Shown here: positions 29,040 to 39,473 of the stretch, piece after piece | Numbering within the stretch: the stretch's first letter is position 1 | Layout: each line of letters opens with the position of its first letter | DNA from: Marinobacter szutsaonensis | Lineage (GTDB): Bacteria > Pseudomonadota > Gammaproteobacteria > Pseudomonadales > Oleiphilaceae | Length of the DNA stretch: 64,000 nt | Direction of reading: 5' to 3' | Assembly: GCF_039523335.1 (NCBI RefSeq) | Contig: NZ_BAAAFC010000001.1 | Span: 992,001-1,056,000, forward strand | Translations under genes and position numbers: made by a program | Notes under the pieces: generated by a model | Told to the model about the DNA's origin: nothing | What the model saw: only the letters and a program-made list of their open reading frames with translations | Databases searched by the model: none

Positions 29040-30068
29040 TTATTCAGATTTTAATGTGGTGCGAAGTCCGAGCTTTTTCAAGGCTTTTTCGACGACCAGT
29101 TTATCGCCACTATCAAGCCAGTGGACATCGGACCATTTTCTCAACCAGGTGAGCTGCCGTTTTGCCAGCTGGCGGGTAGCAGCAACACCCTTGTTCACAA
29201 ACTCGTCATAGTCACTGTTGCCGGCAAGATGTTCCCATGCCTGCCGATAACCGACACAGCGCATCGACGGAAGTTCCGGATCAAGATCACCCCGGGCCAT
29301 AAGCGCCCGGACCTCATCCAGAAAACCGGCTTCCAGCATTCGCCGGAAACGCAGTTCTATCCGGTCATGCAGCACTTTGCGCTCACCGGGTGCGATTGCA
29401 AGTTGCGTTATAGTATACGGCAGAGCACTCCCTTCGTCTGCCTGCCACCGGGTGAAATAGGTGTAATCCTCCACTTCGGCTCCACCCAATACCCCCTTTT
29501 CCGCCTGCCAGAACGCCGAGATCGGCTTGCCGGTCAGGCGGATCACCTCCAGCGCCCGCAACAGTCGCTGCCGGTTATTGGGGTGGATGAGCCGGGCCGC
29601 CACCGGATCCTTCTGCTGCAACTCGTCATGAAGAGCCTGCCAGCCTTTCTCAGCCGCCTCGCGCTCCAGCCGGGCCCGCAGTTCGGAATCGGCAGACGGC
29701 AACCCGGACATACCGTGCAGCAAGGCCTTGAAATACATCATGGTGCCGCCCACCAGCAGTGGTATGCGCCCGGCTTCGGTAATCTTCTTCATCTCAGCCA
29801 GGGCGTCACGGCGGAAGTCGGCGGCGGAATAACTCTCTGCCGGATCACAGATATCGATAAGCCGGTGCGGCGCCCGGGCCAGTTCTTCGGGCGAAGGCTT
29901 GGCGGTGCCGATATCCATCTCGCGGTAGATCAGCGCGGAGTCAACGCTGATGATGTCGCAGGGCAGGTGTTCACACAGGGCGATCGCCAGATCGGTCTTG
30001 CCCGAAGCGGTTGGTCCCATCAGGAAAATGGCAGGCGGGTGCTTGCCCGGTGCATTACTGGTCGTCAT
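29040..30068 (-). CDS. miaA: tRNA dimethylallyltransferase
   Basis: MiaA transfers an isoprenyl group to A37 of tRNAs reading UNN codons. The 342-residue protein has P-loop [41 protein letters not shown] and [10 protein letters not shown]. It starts 10 bp after mutL, the usual order. Confidence 0.98.
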   Translation of the reverse strand: MTTSNAPGKHPPAIFLMGPTASGKTDLAIALCEHLPCDIISVDSALIYREMDIGTAKPSPEELARAPHRLIDICDPAESYSAADFRRDALAEMKKITEAGRIPLLVGGTMMYFKALLHGMSGLPSADSELRARLEREAAEKGWQALHDELQQKDPVAARLIHPNNRQRLLRALEVIRLTGKPISAFWQAEKGVLGGAEVEDYTYFTRWQADEGSALPYTITQLAIAPGERKVLHDRIELRFRRMLEAGFLDEVRALMARGDLDPELPSMRCVGYRQAWEHLAGNSDYDEFVNKGVAATRQLAKRQLTWLRKWSDVHWLDSGDKLVVEKALKKLGLRTTLKSE

Positions 30069-30078
30069 CAGGACTGCC

Positions 30079-31989
30079 TCAACGCCCGCGCAGGAACAGT
30101 TTGTCCAGCTCGCTCAGGGTCACCAGGGTCCAGGTGGGACGGCCATGGTTGCACTGGCCACTGCGTTCCGTTGCTTCCATGTCCCGAAGCAGGGAATTCA
30201 TCTCGGGGATGGTCAGCTGCCGATTTGCCCTGACTGAGCCGTGGCAGGCCATGGTGCCCAGCAGTTCGTGGGTAACGGCCTCGACCCGGTCACTCTGGCC
30301 ATGCTCGATGAGATCGGCCAGCACATCCCGGACCAGCTGCTCGGTGTCGGCACCACGCAGGAGCGCCGGCACCTGCCGGACCGCCAGGGTTTCCGGACCG
30401 ATCCTTTCGATCTGCAGACCCAGTTGCTGCAACCCTTCACCGTGAGTTTCCGTGAGCGCCGCTTCTTTCTGGCTGACCGCCATCGATACCGGCACAAGCA
30501 GCGGCTGGCTTTTCAGGTCCTGCTCCGCCAGTGCCCGTTTCATCCGCTCGTAGGTGATGCGTTCATGGGCCGCGTGCATATCCACCACGATAAGGCCGGC
30601 ACGGCTCTGGGCCAGGATATAGATTCCGTGCAGCTGGGCGATGGCATAGCCCAGAGGTGGCTCCTCCTCACTGTCGGCGGGGGGCGTCGCCTGCACCTGC
30701 GCCAGTCCGGCCGAACCGGGGGAGGACTCGGCGGTCACCCCGCCGCCGGCGTTCAGGGACTGATAGAACGCCATCTGGTCACTGGCCCGCCATTCCTGCT
30801 GCGGCTCCGGCGGCCGGTTCCCACCGAAACCGGAAGGCGGAGCGGCACCATGACTGGCATTCTCCCGGGGCGGGTAAGACCAGCCCTGCTGCGGGTTCAT
30901 GGTGCCGGAATTTTCCAGACCCGCCGGCTGGGCTGAAGCCTCCCGGTCAAAGGACTGGGCCACTGCGCCGCGCAGGTGATCGTCGGGCCGGACATCCGCC
31001 AGCGCCCGATGCAGGGTCCGGAAAATGAAATCGTGGACCAGACGACCGTCCCGGAACCTCACCTCATGCTTGGTGGGATGCACGTTCACATCCACCGTGG
31101 CGGGATCCACTTCCAGGTAAAGCACAAAGGCGGGGTGACGGTTGTTGTACAGCACATCCCGATAGGCCTGGCGCACCGCATGGGCCACCAGCTTGTCCCG
31201 GATTACCCGGCCGTTGACGAAGAAGTATTGCAGGTCCGCCTGGCTGCGGGAAAACGTGGGCAGGGCAACCCAGCCCCAGAGCCTCAGCCCGGTGGCCTCG
31301 GCATCGATGACCACGGCATTGTCGATGAACTGCTGGCCACACAATGCACCGATTCGGCGCTCCCGGTCCAGCGGTGACTCGGCCGGACGCAGGCTCTGCA
31401 CCACGCGCTGGTTATGGCGCAGGGTGAAACCGGTGTCGAACCGGCTCAGGGCCTGGCGACGGATACACTCATCGACATGGTTGAACTCGGTTTTCTCGGT
31501 ACGAAGAAACTTCCGCCGGGCCGGCGTATTGAAGAACAGATCCCGGACTTCCACGGTGGTCCCGACCGGATGGGCCGCGGGAGAAATCCGGGCATCCATT
31601 TCACGGCCCTCGACTTCCACCCGGGAGGCGGCTTCCTGATTTTCGGTTCGGGACGTCAGAGTCAGTCGGGACACAGAACTGATACTGGCCAGCGCCTCGC
31701 CCCGAAACCCGAGGGAGGCAACGGCTTCGAGGTCATCGAGACTGGTGATCTTGCTGGTCGCGTGGCGGCTAAGGGCCAGAGGCAGGTCATCTTCCTCGAT
31801 GCCACTGCCGTCATCACGGACGCGGATAAGCTTGACGCCGCCCTGCTCTATCTCGACATCGACCCGGCTGGCACCGGCATCCAGGGCATTTTCGACCAGC
31901 TCTTTGACCACCGATGCGGGACGCTCCACCACCTCCCCCGCGGCTATCTGGTTCGCCAGCCGGGGAGAGAGCAAATGAATGTGGGGCAT
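30079..31989 (-). CDS. mutL: DNA mismatch repair protein MutL
   Basis: The 636-residue MutL has the GHKL ATPase N-terminus ([45 protein letters not shown]), a Pro/Gly-rich linker of about 100 residues, and the dimerisation domain. The C-terminal part keeps the metal-binding endonuclease motif D-x-H-A-x2-E-x4-E as [12 protein letters not shown], so it should nick DNA like Pseudomonas MutL and not be a MutH-dependent type. It lies between amiB and miaA. Confidence 0.98.
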   Translation of the reverse strand: MPHIHLLSPRLANQIAAGEVVERPASVVKELVENALDAGASRVDVEIEQGGVKLIRVRDDGSGIEEDDLPLALSRHATSKITSLDDLEAVASLGFRGEALASISSVSRLTLTSRTENQEAASRVEVEGREMDARISPAAHPVGTTVEVRDLFFNTPARRKFLRTEKTEFNHVDECIRRQALSRFDTGFTLRHNQRVVQSLRPAESPLDRERRIGALCGQQFIDNAVVIDAEATGLRLWGWVALPTFSRSQADLQYFFVNGRVIRDKLVAHAVRQAYRDVLYNNRHPAFVLYLEVDPATVDVNVHPTKHEVRFRDGRLVHDFIFRTLHRALADVRPDDHLRGAVAQSFDREASAQPAGLENSGTMNPQQGWSYPPRENASHGAAPPSGFGGNRPPEPQQEWRASDQMAFYQSLNAGGGVTAESSPGSAGLAQVQATPPADSEEEPPLGYAIAQLHGIYILAQSRAGLIVVDMHAAHERITYERMKRALAEQDLKSQPLLVPVSMAVSQKEAALTETHGEGLQQLGLQIERIGPETLAVRQVPALLRGADTEQLVRDVLADLIEHGQSDRVEAVTHELLGTMACHGSVRANRQLTIPEMNSLLRDMEATERSGQCNHGRPTWTLVTLSELDKLFLRGR

Positions 31990-32009
31990 GTTTCGGGAAA
32001 ACCTCTTAC

Positions 32010-33365
32010 TCAGGATGCGGGGATACGAATGGTTTGCCCTACCATAACACGGTCATCACTCAAGCCGTTAAATCGCATCAACTCGTTAACGGAAATCTGG
32101 TTCTCCTTGGCCAGCTGGGACAGGGTATCCCCGCGCTGGATCCGGTACTGACTGACGTCATTGCCACCCTTGCCATTCTGCTTCTGCCAGGCCAGCAATG
32201 TGCCTGGCGGCGGAGTCTTGCGGAAATAATCCTCGATGCCGTCCATGATGGCGCTGGCCAACCGGCTGCGATACCAGTCCGTCGCCAGGTTCTTCTCTTC
32301 CTGGGGATTCGAGATAAAGCCTGCCTCGACCAAAATGGATGGGATATCTGGCGATTTCAGCACCACGAACGCCGCCTGCTCCACGCCCGGTTTGTGCAAC
32401 TTGGCCACCCGGTCCAGCTTGCCCAGCACCGAGCTGCCCACGCCCAGGCTGGCATTGATACTGGCGGTCATGGACAGGTCCAGAAGAACACCCGCCAGCA
32501 TATCGTCCCGCCCGTCCAGGGATACACCACCGGTGCCACCGATCAGGTCGGAGCGGTTCTCGCTCTGTGCCAGCCAGCGAGCAGTCTCACTGGTGGCCCC
32601 GCGCTGGGACAGGGCAAAGACAGACGCCCCTTTCGGTTGCGGTGTGCGGAAGGCGTCGGCATGAATGGACACGAACAGGTCTGCGTTGTATTTCCGGGCC
32701 AGCAGCGTCCGGTTACGCAAACCGACGTAGTAGTCACCGGTGCGGGTCAGCTTGGCGGTGTAGCCCGGCTGCTTATTGATCAGTGCCTCCAGGGTTTTCG
32801 CCATTTTCAGGACCACGTCCTTTTCCCGCGTTCCTCTCGGCCCGATGGCTCCAGGATCCTCGCCACCATGGCCGGCATCAATCACCACAATCACATCCCG
32901 CTTGCCCGCAGAATCCTGGGTGACCGTCGGCCGGGTCGCCCGCTCCAGGCGGCTGCCGTTCTCGTCGATCAGGTCTACCACCAGGCGGTGACCATACTGC
33001 TGATTGGGCTCCAGCTGGAAACTCCGGGGCTTGATATCGCTCTTGAGGTCCAGCACCACCCGCAGGTCGTTGCCGTTTCGCGGTGCGCTGCGAATCCGCT
33101 TGATCGGGCTGCCGGAGAGGTCGAGATTGTCCAGATCGGCCTTGAGCGACGCGTTGCTCAGGTCAATCACCAGCCGTGAAGGCCCGCTCAGGGAGAAGAT
33201 GTTGTGTTGCAGCGGGCCGGTCACGTCCAGCACCAGGCGCGTGTGGTCCGGCGCGGGCCAGATCCGCGCACCCTCGACACGGTCACCGGCTGTCGCTCCC
33301 CATGCAAGAGTCCAGGCTGCGACCAGCGCCAGCAAATTGATAAGGCTGCGTTTTCCCTTGAACAT
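32010..33365 (-). CDS. amiB: N-acetylmuramoyl-L-alanine amidase with AMIN and LysM domains
   Basis: Periplasmic zinc amidase that splits septal peptidoglycan. The 451-residue protein has a signal peptide ([19 protein letters not shown]), an AMIN domain (about 30-130, [12 protein letters not shown]), the Amidase_3 domain with zinc ligands in [19 protein letters not shown] and VEAGFISN, and a C-terminal LysM ([20 protein letters not shown]). ATG 33365 has AGG at 8-nt spacing and is preferred over a TTG 15 bp upstream. Confidence 0.96.
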   Translation of the reverse strand: MFKGKRSLINLLALVAAWTLAWGATAGDRVEGARIWPAPDHTRLVLDVTGPLQHNIFSLSGPSRLVIDLSNASLKADLDNLDLSGSPIKRIRSAPRNGNDLRVVLDLKSDIKPRSFQLEPNQQYGHRLVVDLIDENGSRLERATRPTVTQDSAGKRDVIVVIDAGHGGEDPGAIGPRGTREKDVVLKMAKTLEALINKQPGYTAKLTRTGDYYVGLRNRTLLARKYNADLFVSIHADAFRTPQPKGASVFALSQRGATSETARWLAQSENRSDLIGGTGGVSLDGRDDMLAGVLLDLSMTASINASLGVGSSVLGKLDRVAKLHKPGVEQAAFVVLKSPDIPSILVEAGFISNPQEEKNLATDWYRSRLASAIMDGIEDYFRKTPPPGTLLAWQKQNGKGGNDVSQYRIQRGDTLSQLAKENQISVNELMRFNGLSDDRVMVGQTIRIPAS

Positions 33366-33401
33366 ACCGCTTACCTGCAAAATATCAGCTGTCGTCGGCC
33401 G

Positions 33402-33899
33402 TCAGTGCTCCGGACCGACCAGTTCCAGCTCGTTCATCAAATGGGCGCCCTGGGCCGAACGGGCCCGGATGACCACGGACCGCCCTTCACCCTCGCGCTC
33501 AAGGTGGATCTCCAGGTCCGGTTCCGGCAGGACACCTTTGCCCCGCTCCGGCCATTCGATCAGGCACAGGTTGTCTCCGGAAAAATAATCCCGGATACCC
33601 ATGTACTCCAGCTCTTCCGGATCGCCCAGGCGATACAGATCAAAATGATAGGCCGGTGGCTTCAGATGCTCGTAGGGCTCCACCAGGGTATAGGTGGGGC
33701 TCTTCACAGCGCCCTCATGCCCGAGGCCACGCATGACACCGCGACTCAGGGTGGTCTTGCCCATCCCGAGGTCGCCGTCCAGAAATACCGTCAGCCCCTG
33801 CCCGGACTCGATGACCAGCCGCGCCAGTTCATGGCCAAGCTTTTCGGTTTCCGCCTCGCCTTCCAGAAACAGGCGGCGCTCGTTACCGTAAATCGTCAT
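33402..33899 (-). CDS. tsaE: tRNA threonylcarbamoyladenosine biosynthesis ATPase TsaE
   Basis: P-loop ATPase of the t6A-37 synthesis complex with TsaB and TsaD. The 165-residue protein has GDLGMGKTTLSRG and SPTYTLVEPYEH, and the WPER motif (LIEWPERGKGVL). Its start overlaps the nnr stop by 4 bp. Confidence 0.97.
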   Translation of the reverse strand: MTIYGNERRLFLEGEAETEKLGHELARLVIESGQGLTVFLDGDLGMGKTTLSRGVMRGLGHEGAVKSPTYTLVEPYEHLKPPAYHFDLYRLGDPEELEYMGIRDYFSGDNLCLIEWPERGKGVLPEPDLEIHLEREGEGRSVVIRARSAQGAHLMNELELVGPEH

Positions 33900-35455
33900 C
33901 CATCCTCCCGTTTCTGAACATCGTTAAACTCGATTTGCCGGAATACCGACGGCAGGCTATCAATCACATCGGTTGGTATCAGCCCTATATAGCCGCGCGC
34001 CTCCGAGGCCCGGTCAGCCGCTGCCAGATGGGCACAGGCCCCCAGGATGGTCGCCCGGGCCAAGCCATCCAACTGACCGCACATGGCCCCGAGAATTCCC
34101 GCGAGCACATCACCCATGCCGCCGGTGGCCATTCCCGGGTTGCTGCCGCTGATAATATCCACCGTCTGTGACCCTGAGGCAATGACCGTTCCCGCGCCCT
34201 TGAGCAGAACCACACCACCATAGATGGACTGCAGTTTGCGCGCCGCCGCCATCCGGTCAACCTCGACTTCCGCAACGCTGCACCCCAGTAGCCTGGCAGC
34301 TTCTCCCGGATGCGGCGTCAGTACCTGAGATTCCGAAGGCACGGCGACCCGGGCCGCCATCAGGTTCAGGGCGTCGGCATCCAGCACTCGTGGCTTGTCA
34401 CTGGCCAGCACCTGCTGAAGCATCTGCTGCCCCCAGGCACTCTTGCCGATCCCCGGCCCGCATACCACGACTGATGCGGCTTCAAGCAGCGGTGGCAATT
34501 CCGAGCCATGAATAAGGCCATGCACCATTACCGACGGGCAGCGGGCCAGCGCCGCCGAGATATGTTCCGGGCGCGTTGCCAGTGACACCAGGCCGGCTCC
34601 GGAACGGGCCGCCGCTTCTGCTGCCATCAGGCCGGCGCCGCCAAACCCACGATCTCCGGCAATAATGAGCACATGGCCGAATCGCCCCTTGTGGGCATTG
34701 GCCGCACGCTCGGGGAGCCAGCGACCCACGCTTTCCCAGTGCCGTAACCGGCCCACGGGAGTCTGCCCACTGGCACCGATGTCGTTTTCGGTTCCCAGCG
34801 AGTCAAACATGACCTCGCCACATACCGCGGGTCCCTGCCCGGTGAACAGTCCGGATTTGAGGCCGATAAAGGTGACCGTCATCGTTGCCCGAACCACATC
34901 ACCGTCGGCAACACCGGTCGTTGCATCCAGCCCCGAAGGCACATCCACCGCAAGCACCGGCACGCCACTGGCATTGCAACGGGCAATGACACCGGCAAAC
35001 GGCTCCCGGGGCGCTCCGGAGACACCGGTCCCGAGCAAGGCATCGACAATCAGGCCGGCATGCTCAAACGAAGCATCGAGGGCCACCTCATCAATCCCTG
35101 ACAGTTCACGCACCTCGACGCCGTCTGCGACGGCTTTTTGCCAGGCCTTGCGGGCATCGCCGGCAAGCTTTTCTGTCGGGGCAACGGCAATGCAGGACAC
35201 TGTCAGCCCGTGCCGCTTGGCGTTTGCAGCCACCAGGTAACCGTCACCACCGTTATTCCCGGCCCCGCACAGCACCAGTACCGGCCCGCAATCGGGCCAG
35301 CGCCGGACCAGCCTCCGGAAAGCCGCATGGGCTGCCGTCTGCATCAGTTCGAAACCGTCCACCCCCAGTTCGTCAATCACGTAGCGGTCCATCTGCCGCA
35401 CAGCATCGGCGGAATACAGGTCGTCTGGTAGACTGTGCGCAGATATGGGCGGCAT
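33896..35455 (-). CDS. nnr: Bifunctional NAD(P)HX epimerase / ADP-dependent NAD(P)HX dehydratase
   Basis: Repairs hydrated NAD(P)H. The 519-residue protein fuses an N-terminal YjeF_N epimerase (residues about 1-220, with CGAGNNGGDGYLVAANAK) to a C-terminal carbohydrate-kinase-like dehydratase (about 235-510, with LTPHPGEAARLLG and GSNPGMATGGMGDVLAGI). It is the first gene of the long leftward operon ending at hflC, and diverges from queG across 147 bp. Confidence 0.97.
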   Translation of the reverse strand: MPPISAHSLPDDLYSADAVRQMDRYVIDELGVDGFELMQTAAHAAFRRLVRRWPDCGPVLVLCGAGNNGGDGYLVAANAKRHGLTVSCIAVAPTEKLAGDARKAWQKAVADGVEVRELSGIDEVALDASFEHAGLIVDALLGTGVSGAPREPFAGVIARCNASGVPVLAVDVPSGLDATTGVADGDVVRATMTVTFIGLKSGLFTGQGPAVCGEVMFDSLGTENDIGASGQTPVGRLRHWESVGRWLPERAANAHKGRFGHVLIIAGDRGFGGAGLMAAEAAARSGAGLVSLATRPEHISAALARCPSVMVHGLIHGSELPPLLEAASVVVCGPGIGKSAWGQQMLQQVLASDKPRVLDADALNLMAARVAVPSESQVLTPHPGEAARLLGCSVAEVEVDRMAAARKLQSIYGGVVLLKGAGTVIASGSQTVDIISGSNPGMATGGMGDVLAGILGAMCGQLDGLARATILGACAHLAAADRASEARGYIGLIPTDVIDSLPSVFRQIEFNDVQKREDG

Positions 35456-35602
35456 GAGCCTGAGCTCCCGTTACAGAAACCGGTTTAAGAAAATTGGCCA
35501 GATACCTGTAAAGCATAGCAAAACAGGGGGAAAGGTCATAACTTAATCAAATTAAACTTCCGCAGTGAATCCACCCGGACAACGCCCGCTGGCAAACCAT
35601 CC

Positions 35603-36688
35603 ATGACCAAGCCGAAAGATACTCCTCCAGCACCACCCGAACTCGATGATTGGCCGGGCAAAATCCGGCAATGGGCACGAGAGCTGGGCTTTGCTGATGC
35701 TGGCATCACCCTGCCGCAAACCGGTCCCCACGCCGACCGGCTGCAGGCCTGGCTGGCCGAGGGATACCAGGGCGAGATGGAGTACATGGGGCATCATGGC
35801 GACAAGCGTTACACCCCAACGTCGCTGGTGCCCGGCACGGCGCGGATCATCTCGGTACGCATGGATTATCTGCCGGCGCCGGATAACCCGAAACAAGCGC
35901 TTACTGACCGGGAAACCGCCTACGTGACTCGCTACGCCCTGGGTCGTGACTATCACAAGCTGATGCGCAAGCGCCTGGCTACTTTGGCGAAATGGATCGA
36001 TGAGGCGGTCAGCGGGTTCGAGTACCGGGCCTTTGTCGACAGCGCTCCGGTGCTGGAGCGGGCCCTGGCCCAGCGGGCTGGTCTGGGCTGGATTGGCAAG
36101 AACAACATGGTGATTCACCCGAAGGCCGGGTCGTTTTTCTTCCTGGGCGAGATTTTTACCAGCGCCCCCCTGCCGGTGGACCCGCCCTTCGAGACCGAAC
36201 ACTGCGGCAGTTGCTCCGCCTGCCTGGAGGTGTGCCCCACGGATGCCTTTGTCGGCCCCCATCTGCTCGATGCCCGGCGCTGCATCAGTTACCTGACCAT
36301 TGAGTTGAAAGGTTCGATTCCGGAAGAATTGCGGCCGAAAATGGGTAACCGGGTGTTCGGCTGCGATGATTGCCAACTGGTCTGCCCCTGGAACAAGTTC
36401 AGCAAGCCAACGGCGGAGCAGGATTTCCTGCCCCGGCACGGGCTGGATAACAGTTCGTTGGCGGAGTTGTTCCTGTGGACGGAGGAGCAGTTCCTGAAAC
36501 GGACGGAGGGGTCGGCAATCCGGCGCACCGGTTACGAAGGCTGGCTCAGGAATCTGGCAGTGGGACTAGGCAATGCGCCCACCACCATTCCAGTGGTAGA
36601 AGCTTTGAAGCAGCGGGCGGACCACCCGTCTGAGATGGTCCGTGAGCATGTGCACTGGGCGTTACGCCGGCACGGGCTTACACCTTGA
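35603..36688 (+). CDS. queG: Epoxyqueuosine reductase
   Basis: Cobalamin- and Fe-S-dependent enzyme for the last step of queuosine in tRNA. The 361-residue protein has the two 4Fe-4S motifs [15 protein letters not shown] and [13 protein letters not shown], preceded by the DUF1730 domain ([16 protein letters not shown]) and [14 protein letters not shown]. Opposite nnr, as in Pseudomonas and E. coli. Its 3' end overlaps the convergent orn gene by 11 bp. Confidence 0.97.
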   Translation: MTKPKDTPPAPPELDDWPGKIRQWARELGFADAGITLPQTGPHADRLQAWLAEGYQGEMEYMGHHGDKRYTPTSLVPGTARIISVRMDYLPAPDNPKQALTDRETAYVTRYALGRDYHKLMRKRLATLAKWIDEAVSGFEYRAFVDSAPVLERALAQRAGLGWIGKNNMVIHPKAGSFFFLGEIFTSAPLPVDPPFETEHCGSCSACLEVCPTDAFVGPHLLDARRCISYLTIELKGSIPEELRPKMGNRVFGCDDCQLVCPWNKFSKPTAEQDFLPRHGLDNSSLAELFLWTEEQFLKRTEGSAIRRTGYEGWLRNLAVGLGNAPTTIPVVEALKQRADHPSEMVREHVHWALRRHGLTP

Positions 36689-37220
36689 AGAAGTGGTCCC
36701 GGTAGTGGCGCAGTTCGTTGATGGAGTCGCGGATGTCGTCCAGCGCCAGGTGGCTGCCTTTTTTCTTCACGCCGTCGAGTACGTCGGGGCGCCAGCGGCG
36801 GGCCAGTTCTTTGACGGTGGAGACATCGAGGTTACGGTAATGGAAGAAGGCCTCGAGTTCCGGCATGTACTTCACCAGGAAGCGGCGGTCCTGGCCGATG
36901 CTGTTGCCGCACAGGGGTGATTCGCCGGGGCCCACGTGTTTTTTCAGGAACGCGAGGGTTTCCTGTTCGGCTGCCGATTCGGTGATGGTGCTTTCTTTGA
37001 CGCGTTTGGTGAGGCCGCTGGCTCCGTGGGTGTTGGTGCACCATTCGTCCATGGCCTCGAGGAGGCTGTCGGGCTGGTGGATGGCGATGACCGGGCCTTC
37101 GGCGATGATGTTCAGTTCTGCATCGGTGATGATGGTGGCCATTTCTATGATGCGTTCTTTTTCCGGATCGAGGCCGGTCATTTCCAGGTCGATCCAGACC
37201 AGCCGGTTGCCTTCTGCCAT
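36678..37220 (-). CDS. orn: Oligoribonuclease
   Basis: DEDDh exonuclease that finishes RNA decay and degrades pGpG, the product of c-di-GMP breakdown. The 180-residue protein has [35 protein letters not shown] and [20 protein letters not shown]. The c-di-GMP link is relevant to the EAL phosphodiesterase at 52 kb and to fimX. Upstream lies palindromic element copy 3. Confidence 0.98.
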   Translation of the reverse strand: MAEGNRLVWIDLEMTGLDPEKERIIEMATIITDAELNIIAEGPVIAIHQPDSLLEAMDEWCTNTHGASGLTKRVKESTITESAAEQETLAFLKKHVGPGESPLCGNSIGQDRRFLVKYMPELEAFFHYRNLDVSTVKELARRWRPDVLDGVKKKGSHLALDDIRDSINELRHYRDHFFKV

Positions 37221-37253
37221 CTTTCTTCCCCTAGCCTTTTAGAATTGGTGCAT

Positions 37254-37363
37254 GGCGGAGGTGGCATTCCCCATCCGGGAACCGCTACGAGCACGTCCAT
37301 GTGCGCTTGTTTCAGGCCATCCTTGGCCTTCAACATTCCCGGATGGGGAATGCCACCTCCGCC
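37254..37363 (+). repeat. Palindromic three-way-junction element, copy 3 (between orn and rsgA)
   Basis: Perfect 28-bp arms (37254-37281, 37336-37363) enclose a 54-nt core (37282-37335), the same core length as copies 1 and 2. P2 is GCAC/GTGC with loop GTCCAT; P3 is AGGCC/GGCCT with loop ATCCTT. Arm sequences differ from both other copies except for the inner NTCCNGGA. It fills half of the 258-bp divergent region between orn and rsgA, starting 34 bp upstream of the orn start codon. Confidence 0.9.
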
Positions 37364-37478
37364 CCAAACCTGTGAAGTGTAGTCATCTGAAAAGTCGACA
37401 TAGTACAGCGACTGATAATTGATTCCAGTATGATGGCACGGACAATAAAGAACTTTCACCGGATCTCTCTAATCATTT

Positions 37479-38534
37479 ATGGCAAAACGGCGACTGAACA
37501 AACAGCAACAGTGGCGTATCTCGAAGATCCAGCAGGAACGGGCTGCCCGTGCTGCCAAGAAGGAAAAGGTCATTGAACAGCAAGCCGAGGCCGGTGAGCT
37601 GGGGCCAGAGCAGGAAGGTCTGATCATCGCCCACTATGGCCAGCAGCTGGATGTGGAGGCCCTGGAGGGCGAGGATGCCGGGACGGTGTTCCGCTGTTTT
37701 GTCCGGGCCAATATCGACAGTCTGGTGACTGGCGACCGGGTGATCTGGCGCAAGGGCAAGAGTGAGACGGGTGTGATCGTTGCCCGTTGTGATCGCCAGA
37801 ATCTGCTGCAGCGGCCGGACAATTTCGGGGCGTTGAAACCGGTGGCGGCGAATATAGACCACATTATTCTGGTGATTGCTCCGGAGCCGGAGCCCCACGA
37901 TAACCTGATTGACCGGTACCTGGTTGCTTCGGAGACCAGTGATATTCCGGCGGTGATTCTGCTGAACAAGACGGATCTGATTACCGATGGGAACCGGGAT
38001 CAGATCGAAGATCTGCTGTCCCGGTATGAGAACCTGGGTTATGAGGTGGTGCGTACCTCGGCTGCCGAGTCCGGTAATGAGCCGGCGCCGGAGGTTGCGG
38101 CGCTGGTGAAGGATCAGACCAGTGTGTTTGTGGGTCAGTCCGGTGTGGGCAAGTCGTCGATTATCCAGACGCTGCTGCCGGGAGAGTCGCTTCGGGTCGG
38201 GGCGGTTTCGGAGAGCACCGGCAAGGGCATTCACACCACTACGACCGCCAAGCTTTTCCATCTGCCCCTGGGCGGCGATCTGATTGATTCGCCGGGTATC
38301 CGGGAGTTCGGGCTGTGGCACATGACGCCGCAGGAGATCGAGTATGGTTTCCGGGAGATCCGGGAGTTGATCGGTACCTGCAGGTTCCGGAATTGCCGGC
38401 ACATGGGGGATCCCGGGTGTGCCCTGGAGGCGGCGGCCGCGGACGGGCGGATCAGTCCGGAGCGGCTGAAGAGTTTTCACCGGATTCTGGCGGACATGGC
38501 TGAGCAGCAGGCCCGGGGCTTGAAGGTGGACTGA
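37479..38534 (+). CDS. rsgA: Small ribosomal subunit biogenesis GTPase RsgA
   Basis: Circularly permuted GTPase releasing maturation factors from the 30S subunit. The 351-residue protein shows the permuted order G4 (LLNKTDLI), G1 (VGQSGVGKSSI) and G3 (DSPGIREFGL), an N-terminal OB domain after a basic leader (MAKRRLNKQQQ), and a C-terminal zinc knuckle CRFRNCRHMGDPGC. psd follows. Confidence 0.97.
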   Translation: MAKRRLNKQQQWRISKIQQERAARAAKKEKVIEQQAEAGELGPEQEGLIIAHYGQQLDVEALEGEDAGTVFRCFVRANIDSLVTGDRVIWRKGKSETGVIVARCDRQNLLQRPDNFGALKPVAANIDHIILVIAPEPEPHDNLIDRYLVASETSDIPAVILLNKTDLITDGNRDQIEDLLSRYENLGYEVVRTSAAESGNEPAPEVAALVKDQTSVFVGQSGVGKSSIIQTLLPGESLRVGAVSESTGKGIHTTTTAKLFHLPLGGDLIDSPGIREFGLWHMTPQEIEYGFREIRELIGTCRFRNCRHMGDPGCALEAAAADGRISPERLKSFHRILADMAEQQARGLKVD

Positions 38535-38556
38535 GTCGCAAAGCGGCAAAACCGTT

Positions 38557-38585
38557 TCTACACGCCTACACCGTTTTGCTAAACT
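38557..38585 (+). promoter_or_regulatory. Candidate sigma70 promoter of psd
   Basis: TCTACA (38557-38562), 17-nt spacer, TAAACT (38580-38585), followed by GCGCGCC. The -10 and its GC-rich discriminator are typical of pseudomonad housekeeping promoters. It ends 31 bp before the psd start. The -35 also falls within the loop of a GCAAAAC/GTTTTGC inverted repeat (38546-38579) that could be a weak rsgA terminator. Confidence 0.4.
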
Positions 38586-38616
38586 GCGCGCCTTCTCAAG
38601 CAAAAGGTTCGTTTTG

Positions 38617-39471
38617 ATGCTCGATAAACTGTTCGTTCTGAGCCAGTACCTCACTCCACAGCTGGCTGTTTCACGTCTTGCTGGTCGGTTTGCGGATAGC
38701 GAAGGCAATCAGGCTTTGAAGAACCGTGTGGTGAAGTGGTTTATCGACCGCTATGGCGTGGACATGAGCGAAGCTGCGGAACCGGACCCGACCGCTTACC
38801 CGAGTTTCAATGCGTTTTTCACCCGGGCGCTGAAGCCGGGTATTCGTCCCCTTGCCGAGGGCAAGAAAACCCTTGTCAGTCCGGTGGACGGCAAGATTTC
38901 CCAGCTGGGTCAGGTAACCGGTGATCGGGTTTTCCAGGCCAAGGGCCAGTCTTTCAGTCTCAATGAGCTGCTGGGGGATAACCTGCAGCGCACTGAAGCA
39001 TTTTCCGAAGGCGAGTTTGCCACCATCTACCTCGCTCCCAGCGACTATCACCGCATCCATATGCCCATGGCGGGCAAGCTGCGGGAGATGGTGCACATCC
39101 CCGGCAAGCTGTTTTCGGTCAATCCGGTGACGGCCGAGCACGTACCCAACCTGTTTGCGCGCAACGAGCGGGTGGTTTGTATCTTTGATACCGACGCGGG
39201 CCCCCTGGCGATGGTGCTGGTGGGCGCGATGATTGTTGGTAGTGTCGAGACCACCTGGTCCGGCGTGGTAGTGCCCGGGAACGGTCTCGTCACCGACTTC
39301 CAGTACGAGGGCGAACAGGCCCGGGAGTTCGCCAAGGGCGAGGAGATGGGCCGGTTCCGCCTGGGCTCCACGGTGATCATGGTGATGCCCAAGGGTGCTG
39401 TCAGCTGGAACGAGAATCAGGTTGCCGGCAAGACCGTCCGTATGGGTGAAGCTTTCGGCGAGCTCGCCTGA
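38617..39471 (+). CDS. psd: Phosphatidylserine decarboxylase proenzyme
   Basis: Makes phosphatidylethanolamine. The 284-residue proenzyme has SPVDGKISQLG, PSDYHRIHMPM and the LGST self-cleavage motif (FRLGSTVIMV), where the Ser becomes the pyruvoyl group. ATG 38617 with AAAGG upstream is preferred over TTG 38614. The stop is 2 bp from the convergent epmA. Confidence 0.97.
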   Translation: MLDKLFVLSQYLTPQLAVSRLAGRFADSEGNQALKNRVVKWFIDRYGVDMSEAAEPDPTAYPSFNAFFTRALKPGIRPLAEGKKTLVSPVDGKISQLGQVTGDRVFQAKGQSFSLNELLGDNLQRTEAFSEGEFATIYLAPSDYHRIHMPMAGKLREMVHIPGKLFSVNPVTAEHVPNLFARNERVVCIFDTDAGPLAMVLVGAMIVGSVETTWSGVVVPGNGLVTDFQYEGEQAREFAKGEEMGRFRLGSTVIMVMPKGAVSWNENQVAGKTVRMGEAFGELA

Positions 39472-39473
39472 GT

